Shown: positions 8,125 to 16,295 of the stretch, one piece after another
Layout of the letters: the number at the start of each line of letters is the position of its first letter
How positions within the stretch are numbered: the first letter of the stretch is position 1
Source: Fusicatenibacter saccharivorans
GTDB lineage: Bacteria > Bacillota > Clostridia > Lachnospirales > Lachnospiraceae
Assembly (NCBI RefSeq): GCF_015557635.1
Contig: NZ_JADNOP010000007.1
Location: forward strand, 62,001-126,000
Direction: 5' to 3'
DNA length: 64,000 nucleotides
Translations under genes and position numbers: made by a program
Notes under the pieces: generated by a model
What the model saw: only the letters and a program-made list of their open reading frames with translations
Told to the model about the DNA's origin: nothing
The model's database searches: none

Positions 8125-8153
8125 TTGCTATTTACACCTGCATTGTCTACAAT
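8125..8153 (+). promoter_or_regulatory. Promoter of the ABC importer operon
   Basis: TTGCTA (8125-8130), 17-bp spacer, TACAAT (8148-8153). The leader then contains the hairpin CCGGGAA-AAA-TTCCCGG just before the AAGGAGG ribosome site of the first permease gene. Confidence 0.5.
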
Positions 8154-8271
8154 AAAAATGACGTGCACGAAAACCTTCAGCCGATACGCCCGAAGCTTTT
8201 CTGTGCCTGCTTTTATAAGCCGGGAAAAATTCCCGGTGTATCCTACATTACACAAGGAGGAATTTCCATTC

Positions 8272-9216
8272 ATGAAATACCTTGCAAAGAAATTCGGCTC
8301 TCTCTTTCTTACGCTGCTTCTTGTATCCTTTTTATCGTTCTTTGCCTTTTCCGTCATACCCGGAGATGCGGCAAAATCGCAGCTTGGAACGGAGGCGACG
8401 CCGGAGCGGATTGAGGCTCTGCAAAAGGAAATGGGCCTGGATCGGCCGGTTCTGGAACGGTATGCTTCGTGGGTAACCGGCTTTTTTCATGGAGATCTCG
8501 GCACCTCGTATTCGTACTTGATGCCGGTCGGAGAACTGATCCGCGATAAAGTTCCGATTACCATCGCTATCACCGTTATCGCATTCCTGATGATCCTTGT
8601 TGTCTCGATTCCCATCGGCATTTTCACAGCACAGCACGCCGGAGGCCATCTGGACCGGCTGATCATGACGATCAATCAGGTGATCATGTCTGTGCCGGGA
8701 TTTTTCATCGGTATTCTGATCACGTATCTTTTCGGTCTGATTCTCAAATGGTTTCAGCCGGGCGCCTATGTGCCGATTTCTGAAAATTTTTCCGGTTTTA
8801 TCGGTTATCTTGTTGCACCGTCTGCCGCCATTGCACTTCCGCGCTGTTCCATGGCTGTCAAAATGCTGCGCAGCTCTGTGCTCTCGCAGCTCGATGCCGA
8901 CTATGTGCGCACCGCCTATTCCCGCGGAAACAGTACACGCCGTGTTATGTATCACCATGTGCTGAAAAACGCCCTGATTCCGGTACTGACCTTCTGGGGC
9001 ATGACAATCGCAGATATTGTGGCAAACAGCATTATTCTGGAACAGGTTTTTTCGATTCCGGGCATGGGCAATCTTCTGATCACTTCGATCTCCAACCGCG
9101 ATTACCCCGTGGTTCAGGGCATCCTTGTACTGATCGCCGCCCTCATTATTATCATCAATTTCGTGGTAGATCTACTGTATGGCAGAATTGATCCGCGTAT
9201 CCGCGTAAAAGACTGA
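8272..9216 (+). CDS. ABC transporter permease, DppB/NikB type
   Basis: 314 residues from ATG 8272 (AAGGAGG upstream). Six predicted membrane segments, with the first at residues 9-30 followed by the periplasmic region typical of DppB/OppB/NikB, and the ATPase-coupling loop around DADYVRTAYSRGNSTRRVMY. First gene of a four-gene operon for a peptide/nickel-class importer. No periplasmic binding protein gene accompanies it, and both ATPases are short, as in nickel systems (NikDE). The substrate is therefore open: dipeptides (an M19 dipeptidase lies at the operon end) or a metal or metallophore complex. Confidence 0.85.
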   Translation: MKYLAKKFGSLFLTLLLVSFLSFFAFSVIPGDAAKSQLGTEATPERIEALQKEMGLDRPVLERYASWVTGFFHGDLGTSYSYLMPVGELIRDKVPITIAITVIAFLMILVVSIPIGIFTAQHAGGHLDRLIMTINQVIMSVPGFFIGILITYLFGLILKWFQPGAYVPISENFSGFIGYLVAPSAAIALPRCSMAVKMLRSSVLSQLDADYVRTAYSRGNSTRRVMYHHVLKNALIPVLTFWGMTIADIVANSIILEQVFSIPGMGNLLITSISNRDYPVVQGILVLIAALIIIINFVVDLLYGRIDPRIRVKD

Positions 9217-9275
9217 CGGGAGCTTTCGATCATCAGCTCCCGCGACCGAAAGGTCGTGGGGAGCCGCCCACGACA
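9217..9275 (+). repeat. Three consecutive hairpins between the two permease genes
   Basis: The 77-bp gap folds into GGGAGCT...AGCTCCC, then CGACC-GAAA-GGTCG with a GNRA tetraloop, then CGTGGG...CCCACG. There is no T-run, so this is more likely an mRNA-stabilising or processing element than a terminator. It could set different expression levels of the first and later operon genes. Confidence 0.5.
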
Positions 9276-9293
9276 AAGGAAAGGGTTTTCATT

Positions 9294-10097
9294 ATGAAAA
9301 AGAAACGCAATCTCACGCTGATCATCGGAGCTGTTCTCACCGCTTTTATGCTTCTGTTTCTTCTGATCGGCTTTTTCTACACACCGTACGACCCGGATGC
9401 AATGAACGGCGCAGCCAAGTTTGCTGCTCCATCTCTGTCGCACCCGTTCGGCTGCGATCACTTTGGACGCGATATTTTCAGCCGCGTCTTAAAAGGAACC
9501 GGTACAACCTTCTTCGTCGCTTTCGCTACTCTGCTGCTCGGCGGAACCATTGGTGTTCTTGTCGGTGCGTTCACCGGGTATTTTGGCGGATGGATTGACG
9601 AAATCCTGATGCGCATAAACGATGTCATTGTTTCCTTTCCGGGAATCCTGCTGGCGCTGGTATTTATCGCGCTGCTGGGTCCCGGCAAATACAACGTGAT
9701 CCTTGCACTCGGTATCGTATTCATTCCGAGCTTTGCACGTATCACCAGAAGCGAATTTCTCGCACGCAAAGATATGGACTATGTCAAAAGTGCCCGTCTG
9801 ATGGGTGTTTCCCATCTTCGGATCATATTTGTACATATCCTGCCAAATACGGTCCCGTCCCTTCTTTCGATGGCAGCAATCGGTTTCAACAACGCCGTTC
9901 TCTCCGAGGCCGGCATGAGCTTTCTCGGCATCGGTGTCCAGCCGCCCGATGCCTCGCTTGGACGGATGCTCTCAGAATCCCAGACGTATCTGATGACTGC
10001 TCCCTGGGGCTCTGTTTTCCCCGGTCTTGCCGTCATTTTACTGGCGCTTGGCGTATCGCTCCTCGGCGACGGATTACAGAAGAAAGGCGGTAACTGA
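9294..10097 (+). CDS. ABC transporter permease, DppC/NikC type
   Basis: 267 residues with an N-terminal membrane segment (8-30), the characteristic HPFGCDHFGRDIFSR motif of DppC/NikC proteins, and an EAA loop around DMDYVKSARLMGVSHLRI. Ribosome site AAAGGAAAGGG. It pairs with the upstream permease to form the heterodimeric channel. Its stop lies just before the start of the first ATPase gene, so translation is coupled. Confidence 0.88.
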   Translation: MKKKRNLTLIIGAVLTAFMLLFLLIGFFYTPYDPDAMNGAAKFAAPSLSHPFGCDHFGRDIFSRVLKGTGTTFFVAFATLLLGGTIGVLVGAFTGYFGGWIDEILMRINDVIVSFPGILLALVFIALLGPGKYNVILALGIVFIPSFARITRSEFLARKDMDYVKSARLMGVSHLRIIFVHILPNTVPSLLSMAAIGFNNAVLSEAGMSFLGIGVQPPDASLGRMLSESQTYLMTAPWGSVFPGLAVILLALGVSLLGDGLQKKGGN

Positions 10098-10098
10098 T

Positions 10099-10977
10099 AT
10101 GGCACTTCTCGATGTACGTGACTTAAAAATTGCATTTTACGATACCACGCCACCGACCGAAGTGGTAAAAGGCATCTCCTTTTCCTTAGAAGAAGGTGAG
10201 ACGCTTGGCATTGTCGGGGAATCCGGTTCCGGCAAAACGCAGACAGCACTCTCCATTCTGCAGCTTTTAAAGGAAAATTCCGCCGTATCCGGCGGAGAAA
10301 TTCTCTACGAAGGTTCTTCCGTTGCGCACGCCTCCAGCCAGGATCTGCAGCGCATCCGCGGAAAAGAAATCAGTATGATTTTTCAGGAGCCGATGACCTC
10401 TTTAAATCCGGTTCTGACCATCGAAGAACAAATTGCAGAGGGACTGCTGATTCATGAGAGCTGCACACCGGCAGAACGTCATGAAAAGGTTCTTGCCATA
10501 ATGCATGAGGTCGAGCTTCCCGACCCGGAAAAGCTTTGCAAAAAATACCCTCACCAGCTCTCCGGCGGTCAGCGCCAGAGGGTGATGATCGCTGCGGCGC
10601 TTATTACAGAACCGAAGCTTCTGATTGCAGACGAGCCGACAACAGCTCTTGATGTGACGATTCAGTCGCAGATCTTAAAGCTGCTGAAAAAAATCAATGA
10701 ACGCCATCACACGGCGATTCTTTTTATCTCACACGACCTCGGCGTCATCCGTTCGCTCTGTGACCGGGTCATCGTCATGAATCATGGGACGATTGTGGAA
10801 TCCGGCAGTGTAGACGATGTCTTTTTCCACCCGAAGGAAGACTACACCCGCCGCCTGCTCGATGCAATTCCGAACCGACGAACATCGCTGCGAAAGCGAA
10901 TCAAAATCGCTTCAACAGCTCAATGGCCGACAGGCTCTGACAAAAAAGCTGCTCCGCCGGCGGAAAAGGAGGAATAA
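10099..10977 (+). CDS. ABC transporter ATPase, DppD/NikD type
   Basis: 292 residues. Walker A GESGSGKT near residue 40, Q-loop FQEPMTSLNP, signature LSGGQRQR and Walker B LLIADEPTTALD are all intact. The C-terminus after the ABC domain is short and polar and lacks the Cys-containing oligopeptide-transporter extension of full-length OppD/DppD. Shorter proteins of this type include NikD. Start at 10099 has AGAAAGGCGG upstream and begins one base after the permease stop. Confidence 0.87.
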   Translation: MALLDVRDLKIAFYDTTPPTEVVKGISFSLEEGETLGIVGESGSGKTQTALSILQLLKENSAVSGGEILYEGSSVAHASSQDLQRIRGKEISMIFQEPMTSLNPVLTIEEQIAEGLLIHESCTPAERHEKVLAIMHEVELPDPEKLCKKYPHQLSGGQRQRVMIAAALITEPKLLIADEPTTALDVTIQSQILKLLKKINERHHTAILFISHDLGVIRSLCDRVIVMNHGTIVESGSVDDVFFHPKEDYTRRLLDAIPNRRTSLRKRIKIASTAQWPTGSDKKAAPPAEKEE

Positions 10978-10980
10978 CCC

Positions 10981-11712
10981 ATGGAAGAAATCAGTCCGAA
11001 CAACATTCTGAAAGTCAGCCATATTTCTGCCTCCTATCAGGAGGGAAAGCAGAGAAAAACGGTGCTTCATGATATCTCTTTCGAGCTTCATGAAAATGAA
11101 ATTCTCGGTCTCGTCGGAGAGAGCGGATGCGGAAAATCGACACTCTCCAAAGTGATCTTAGGATTTATCCGCCCAGATGAAGGCGAAATAATTTCGCAGG
11201 TCGACCATCCGCAGATGATTTTCCAGGACCCGTTTTCCTCCCTGAATCCGGCGAAGAAAATCTCCTGGATTTTAGAAGAACCGCTTCGGATGCAGAAAGT
11301 TCCGAAAGAAGAACGAAAAAAACGGGTTCTTGCGATGGCCGAAAGAGTCGGTCTCTCCGCAGAGCACCTGAAACGCCGCCCGCATGAACTTTCCGGCGGC
11401 CAGCGGCAGAGAGTCAGCATCGCAGCCGCACTGATCCAGGGCTCACGCCTGATTCTTGCCGACGAACCGGTTTCCGCTCTCGATGTGACGATTCAGAAAC
11501 AGATCATGGAGCTGATGGTTCAGCTTCAGGAGGAGCTTCAGCTCTCGATTCTCTTTATCTCGCATGACCTCAACGTGATCTATCAGATGTGTGACCGGGT
11601 TCTCGTGATGAAAGAAGGCCGGATTGTGGAGAACGCGGAGACGGAAGAACTGTTTGCGCATCCGCAGAATGATTATACAAAGGAGCTTCTGGCGGCATCA
11701 CCGGAGCTGTAG
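10981..11712 (+). CDS. ABC transporter ATPase, DppF/NikE type
   Basis: 243 residues with intact Walker A (GESGCGKST), signature LSGGQRQR and Walker B ([12 protein letters not shown]). Like its partner it lacks the C-terminal oligopeptide extension; NikE-type proteins are of similar size. The spacer between Walker A and the Q-loop ([19 protein letters not shown]) is shorter than usual. Start 3 bp after the preceding stop, with AAAGGAGGAA overlapping the end of that gene. The stop lies two bases from the stop of the convergent dipeptidase gene. Confidence 0.87.
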   Translation: MEEISPNNILKVSHISASYQEGKQRKTVLHDISFELHENEILGLVGESGCGKSTLSKVILGFIRPDEGEIISQVDHPQMIFQDPFSSLNPAKKISWILEEPLRMQKVPKEERKKRVLAMAERVGLSAEHLKRRPHELSGGQRQRVSIAAALIQGSRLILADEPVSALDVTIQKQIMELMVQLQEELQLSILFISHDLNVIYQMCDRVLVMKEGRIVENAETEELFAHPQNDYTKELLAASPEL

Positions 11713-11714
11713 TT

Positions 11715-12698
11715 TTATTTCCAGCATTCTCTAAACACCCGAAGTACATTCTTGGAAAAGACCTTCTCGATCTCCTCATCTGTAAAGCCTTCGTGACTCA
11801 TCACATCTGCGAGATGCTGCATATGCGCAGTGTCCGGCACATCCGTCTCGCCGCTGAAGCCGTCAAAATCGGTTCCAAGGCCGATGATGTCGATACCGCC
11901 GACGTTGCGCAGATATTTCATATGGCGTACCATATCCATCGTCGATGCCTTTTTCGCCGCCGGTTCCTCCTCGCGCAGAAACGACGGACAGAAATTGATA
12001 CCGGTGACGCCGCCACGCTCTGCGAGCTGACGAATCATTTCATCCGAAAGGTTTCTCAGATGGAAGCACGCGCCGCGCGCATTGGAATGGGACGCAATGA
12101 CCGGACCTCTCGTATGCGCAAAAACGTCGCGGATTCCGGCATCATTTAAGTGTGATAAATCGATCACTATGCCGAGCCGCTCCATCTCCTCGACAAAGGC
12201 AATACCGGTCGGTGTCAGCCCGTTTTCAAGATCCGGAAGATATGGCTTTCCCTCTTCCTGCGCCGGGTTCGGGAATCCAAGCTCATTCGGAAAGTTCCAG
12301 GTCAGCGTGGAAATCCGCACACCGAGATCGTACAGCGTATGCAGCTTCTCTATGCTTCCCTCGTAGACACCACCCTCTTCGACGGTCATCACCGCACCTA
12401 TTTTTCCTTCCTTCTGTACCTGCATCAGATCCGCATACGTTTTGATCTGACAAATGCGGTCCGGATACCGTTCCACCTCTGATTTCCAGAGATCAGCCAG
12501 CTTTCTCACATGCTCAAACGGTGTTTCGTCTTTCAGTCCCTTCAGGAACGTAAACAAAGAAAAGCACTGGCAGAGGCTGCCGCCCTTTTCCAGCTTATCC
12601 AGATTGATCTGAAGATCCGCATCCGCAAGATGCTCCTGTTTTTCCTTCCACTGCAGCGCCGGGATGGTGTCGCAGTGCATATCAATTACCTGAAACAT
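11715..12698 (-). CDS. Membrane-dipeptidase-family (M19) dipeptidase
   Basis: 327 residues. M19 metal ligands are visible: HCD in IDMHCDT near residue 8-10, EEGG near 120, DLSH near 190, SHSNAR near 210, and GTDFDG near 290. These enzymes hydrolyse dipeptides, including some with a D-amino acid, using a binuclear zinc centre. No signal peptide, so cytoplasmic. It converges on the ABC importer operon with two bases between stop codons, consistent with, but not proof of, import and cleavage of dipeptides. Ribosome site AGAGGA. Confidence 0.88.
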   Translation of the reverse strand: MFQVIDMHCDTIPALQWKEKQEHLADADLQINLDKLEKGGSLCQCFSLFTFLKGLKDETPFEHVRKLADLWKSEVERYPDRICQIKTYADLMQVQKEGKIGAVMTVEEGGVYEGSIEKLHTLYDLGVRISTLTWNFPNELGFPNPAQEEGKPYLPDLENGLTPTGIAFVEEMERLGIVIDLSHLNDAGIRDVFAHTRGPVIASHSNARGACFHLRNLSDEMIRQLAERGGVTGINFCPSFLREEEPAAKKASTMDMVRHMKYLRNVGGIDIIGLGTDFDGFSGETDVPDTAHMQHLADVMSHEGFTDEEIEKVFSKNVLRVFRECWK

Positions 12699-12982
12699 GG
12701 CAATAATCCTCTTTTCTGTTTTTTCTCTATTCTATCATACTTCGCTGCATTCCTTCACAAAAACTGGAAGAAAACGTAAAAAACCGCCTGGCTCATGGTA
12801 AACCCATAAGGCTAGAGAAAATATATCTTTCCGGAATCGCAAAAAATTGGGGGTCCGCGTTTTTTCTCGAAAAAAACTTGCAAATCTCGTCTGAGATGAT
12901 ATACTTTTTGCATTGTGTTACTTTATGAAAGCACTGATCTTCCAAGAAAGTGCTTCTGCTTATGAAAAAGAAAGAGGTATCT

Positions 12983-14380
12983 ATGCTCCAACTGATTGAA
13001 ACCATCAACAATGCCGTGAACAATTTTATCTGGGGTGTTCCGGCTATGATCTGCATTTTCGGTGTCGGCCTTTACCTGAGTCTGCGCACCCGTTTCCTCC
13101 AGATTCGAAAATTCCCGTATGCGATCCGCACAACGCTCGGAAGAATGTTCCGCAAACGAGATGCTTCCGATGGCGCAATTACACCGTTCCAGGCGGTCTG
13201 TACAGCACTTGCCGCCACGGTCGGTACCGGTAATATTGCCGGTGTTGCCGGCGCTATCGCTATCGGCGGACCCGGTGCCGTGTTCTGGATGTGGGTTTCC
13301 GCCCTGCTCGGCATGTGTACGAAATTTGCCGAGGTAACACTGGCTGTTTTCTACCACGAGAAAAACGCCAACGGGGAACTCGTCGGCGGACCGATGTATT
13401 ACATCAAAAACGGTCTCAGCAAAAAATGGCATTTTCTGGCCTATCTTTTCGCTGCTTTCGGTGTACTGACTGTGTTCGGAACCGGAAATGCAACGCAGGT
13501 CAACACCATCACAACCGCAGTCAACTCCGCACTGATGAATTACCATGTGATCTCAAAGGACGCGATCCCGACCTCCAACCTGATTCAGGGTATCATCATT
13601 GCGGTACTCGTAGCGCTGATCCTGCTCGGCGGTGTCAAACGGATCGCACAGGTAACAGAAAAGCTCGTTCCGTTTATGGCTCTGTTTTATATTGTCCTTG
13701 CCATCGGTGTAATTTTACTGAATCTCAACCGGATTCCATCTGTTTTCGTATCGATCCTTGAGGGCGCCTTCCGTCCCTCTGCTGTTACAGGCGGTATCGT
13801 CGGAAGCATGCTCATGAGTGTGAAAAAAGGTGTGTCCCGCGGTATTTTCTCAAACGAGGCAGGTCTTGGTACCGGTTCGATCGCGCATGCCTGTGCCGAC
13901 ACAAAAAAGCCGGTCAAACAGGGTATGTTCGGTATCTTTGAGGTATTTACTGATACGATCGTGATTTGTACCTTAACTGCACTTGTTATTCTCTGCAGCG
14001 GTACTTCCATCACCTACGGACAGGCTGCCGGCGCAGAGCTGACCATCAGCGGTTTTACCCTTACATACGGAAACTGGGTTTCGCTGCTCACCGCGTTCGC
14101 GATGTGCTGCTTCGCCTTTTCCACGATTCTCGGATGGGGACTTTACGGTGCACGCTGCATCGAGTTTTTGTTCTCCGAAAGAATCACAAAATATTTTATG
14201 GCCGCCTATGCGCTGGTTGCCATCCTTGGCGCCACCGCAAATCTCGGCCTGATGTGGAGCATTGCCGAGACCTTCAACGGCCTCATGGCGATCCCGAACC
14301 TGATTGCGCTCTTCCTGCTTTCGGGCAAGGTTGTGGAACTTACAAAGGAATATTTTTCCGGAGAAGGCAAAACCCGGTAA
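12983..14380 (+). CDS. Alanine/glycine:cation symporter (AGCS family)
   Basis: 465 residues, about ten membrane segments. Family signatures include VGTGNIAGVAGAIAIGGPGA (near residue 85), GGPMYYI, and SNEAGLGTGSIAHA (near 295). Such proteins import alanine or glycine with sodium or protons. Start at 12983 is preferred over 12962 because AAAGAGG is correctly spaced. A promoter-like TTGCAA, 16 bp, TATACT ends near 12905, and the leader has a hairpin AAGCACT...AGTGCTT (about 12928-12956). No glycine riboswitch was seen. Confidence 0.9.
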   Translation: MLQLIETINNAVNNFIWGVPAMICIFGVGLYLSLRTRFLQIRKFPYAIRTTLGRMFRKRDASDGAITPFQAVCTALAATVGTGNIAGVAGAIAIGGPGAVFWMWVSALLGMCTKFAEVTLAVFYHEKNANGELVGGPMYYIKNGLSKKWHFLAYLFAAFGVLTVFGTGNATQVNTITTAVNSALMNYHVISKDAIPTSNLIQGIIIAVLVALILLGGVKRIAQVTEKLVPFMALFYIVLAIGVILLNLNRIPSVFVSILEGAFRPSAVTGGIVGSMLMSVKKGVSRGIFSNEAGLGTGSIAHACADTKKPVKQGMFGIFEVFTDTIVICTLTALVILCSGTSITYGQAAGAELTISGFTLTYGNWVSLLTAFAMCCFAFSTILGWGLYGARCIEFLFSERITKYFMAAYALVAILGATANLGLMWSIAETFNGLMAIPNLIALFLLSGKVVELTKEYFSGEGKTR

Positions 14381-14444
14381 AATTCCTTTTCTCGCGGCGC
14401 ATTCCCTTCTTCTGTAAGAAAATCATGTAAATTCGCCTTTTCCC

Positions 14445-14473
14445 TTGACAATCAGGTTGCTACCCCTTACACT
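14445..14473 (+). promoter_or_regulatory. Promoter left upstream of the codB pseudogene
   Basis: TTGACA (14445-14450), 17 bp, TACACT (14468-14473), a near-consensus sigma-A promoter. The codB homology starts about 16 bp after the -10 with no start codon, so a deletion joined promoter and gene interior. Confidence 0.6.
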
Positions 14474-14488
14474 GTTAAAAGTTTATAG

Positions 14489-15355
14489 CTTGGCTTCACC
14501 TTCTTCTCGGCAAGCATGTGGGTAGGCCAGCAGCTCGCTGACGGCCTCGATTTCTGGGGCTTTTTGGGATCACTGATCCTTGGTGGAATCATTCTTGGTA
14601 TTTATACCGGTCTGCTCGGCTACGTCGGTGCAAAAACCGGTCTGTCACTTGATCTTTTGTCCCAGAGAGCTTTTGGCGAAAAAGGTTCCTATCTGCCGTC
14701 AGCCATGACCAGCTTTACGCAGATCGGATGGTTTGGTGTCGGCTCCTTCGTTTCCGGCGGAACCGCAACCCCGAACTTCGCACGTTTTGCAAAGGACGGA
14801 AAAGCGGGTGCCATCACCACGGTTGTGGCTTTCTTTATCGGAAATTCCCTGATGTTTTTCTTCGGTGCTGTTTCCTCGATCTTTGTCGGCGGAAACGATA
14901 TCTTCGAGGTTATGGTCCGCCTGAACCTGTTCTACCTGGCTGTTCTCGTTCTCGGTCTTAATATCTGGACTACAAACGACAACGCTCTGTATACCGCAGG
15001 TCTTGGTCTTGCCAACATCTTCCATCAGAGGAAAAAACCGATGGTTCTCCTTTCCGGTATCATCGGAACGGTTGCCTCCGTATGGCTGTACTACAACTTC
15101 TGCGGCTGGCTCAACATTCTGAATTGTACCCTGCCGCCGGTCGGCATGATTCTGGTGCTCGCCTACTTCATGAACAAAAAGGACTTTGAAACCGATCAGC
15201 CGAAGCTTAAAACCGTAGACTGGTTTGCAGTTGCCGGTGTCATTCTCGGTGCCATTGTTGCGAACCTCTTACACTGGGGCATCGCTTCTATCAACGGCAT
15301 GGTTGTTGCCGCTGTATGCTACTGTGTCGGACAGGCCGTAAACAAAAGAAAATAA
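14489..15355 (+). pseudogene. codB: Decayed cytosine permease gene (codB remnant)
   Basis: Homology to CodB (NCS1 family) begins at 14489 with LGFTFFSASMW, upstream of the first ATG (14516) and directly after an in-frame TAG, so the first ~25-35 codons including the start are gone. A second, in-frame deletion is internal: QIGWFGVG runs straight into SFVSGGTATPNF, two motifs that in intact CodB are separated by roughly 80 residues and several membrane helices. The rest (LGLNIWTTNDNALY, LYYNFCGWL) is well preserved and no ribosome site precedes the ATG. Only 279-290 codons remain against about 400 in the family. No codA is adjacent. A functional protein is unlikely. Confidence 0.75.
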
Positions 15356-15362
15356 CAATAAC

Positions 15363-15416
15363 GCCCTTGGCATGTTTCTCGCTTTCATCCTGGAAACATG
15401 TTCAGGGCTTTTTATT
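15363..15416 (+). terminator. Terminator after the codB remnant
   Basis: GCCCTTGGCATGTTTC pairs with GAAACATGTTCAGGGC, followed by TTTTTATTT. Confidence 0.8.
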
Positions 15417-15490
15417 TCTTCTGATTCGCGTTATAATGTATGCATAACTCTGCATAGTTATAATTTTCGAAACGAAAGGAAACTGCCCGG

Positions 15491-16072
15491 ATGATCCATT
15501 CCACCGTATCTGCTCCCAAAGGAGAAAAAACAAAATACCGTCTTGCCGAATCCATGAAGGAGTGCATGAAATCAACCCCTGTCGAAGAGATCACCGTGCG
15601 CCAGATCTGTGAAATCTGCGGTGTTACCCGCCAGACCTTCTACCGCAATTTTCTCGACAAATACGATCTGATCAACTGGTATTTTGATAAATTACTGACA
15701 AAATCCTTCGAACATATGGGTCGCGGAACGACCGTTTTTGACAGTCTGGAAAAGAAATTTACCTATATTCAGAAAGAAAAAGCTTTTTTCGCCGCTGCCT
15801 TCCGCTACGACAAGCAGAATTCTCTGCGTGAGCACGATTTCGATCTGATTCTCGCGTTCTACGAAAATCTGATTCACGAAAAAAGCGGCAGTCCGGTTTC
15901 ACCGGAAATGCATTTTCTTCTCGAAATGTACTGTCAGGGTTCCATCACCATGACCGTAAAATGGGTGCTTACCGGCATGGATCTGACACCTTCCGAGTTT
16001 GCCGCTCTTCTCGTCCGGGCAATGCCGGAAGACTTAAAAAAACTGTTCCGGAATCTGCAGCTGCTCTCTTAG
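15491..16072 (+). CDS. TetR-family regulator, DhaS/TetR_C_8-like
   Basis: 193 residues. N-terminal HTH (about 10-55) with SMKECMKSTPVEEITVRQIC then GVTRQTFYRNF. The C-terminal part, with YCQGSITMTVKWVLTGMDLT, resembles TetR regulators of the DhaS type that control dihydroxyacetone or related genes. It starts at 15491 with AAAGGAAA upstream. It precedes fucO by 223 bp in the same orientation; whether it controls fucO is unknown, since the strongest operator there is a Rex-type palindrome. Confidence 0.8.
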   Translation: MIHSTVSAPKGEKTKYRLAESMKECMKSTPVEEITVRQICEICGVTRQTFYRNFLDKYDLINWYFDKLLTKSFEHMGRGTTVFDSLEKKFTYIQKEKAFFAAAFRYDKQNSLREHDFDLILAFYENLIHEKSGSPVSPEMHFLLEMYCQGSITMTVKWVLTGMDLTPSEFAALLVRAMPEDLKKLFRNLQLLS

Positions 16073-16128
16073 AGCGCGTGTCAAAGTGGGGCTTGCAGAT
16101 TGCGGAAATGGTTTTTCAGACACTCTCT
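16071..16128. repeat. Degenerate palindromic repeat, family 2
   Basis: AGAGCGCGTGTC pairs imperfectly with GACACTCTCT across a short spacer. The 3' half (CAGATTGCGGAAATG then TTTTTCAGACA) is shared with the perfect palindrome at 27424-27496. It overlaps the stop codon of the TetR gene. Confidence 0.5.
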
Positions 16129-16232
16129 GGTTATTTTTCACAAATTTTGTTCTGTTGTTTTTGTCACAATGGCGATTTTTTTTAAAGTGTTACACTTCGC
16201 TTCTTCTGTCACTTTCTTTTTCCCTTCCGGAT

Positions 16233-16250
16233 TTGTTAATATAATAACAA
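16233..16250 (+). promoter_or_regulatory. Rex-type redox operator over the fucO promoter
   Basis: TTGTTAATATAATAACAA at 16233-16250 is a palindrome one base away from the Rex consensus TTGTTAANNNNTTAACAA. It overlaps a TATAAT -10 (16240-16245). Rex represses fermentative dehydrogenase genes when NADH/NAD+ is low; placement over the -10 predicts repression. Confidence 0.65.
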
Positions 16251-16295
16251 GTTCAGTAAAACCATTTATTCATTTTAGAAGGGAGTTTTTCAATC

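Noticed and set aside
12699-12982. Glycine riboswitch upstream of the alanine/glycine symporter
   Set aside because: No tandem aptamer-like sequence; only a promoter and one short hairpin are visible.
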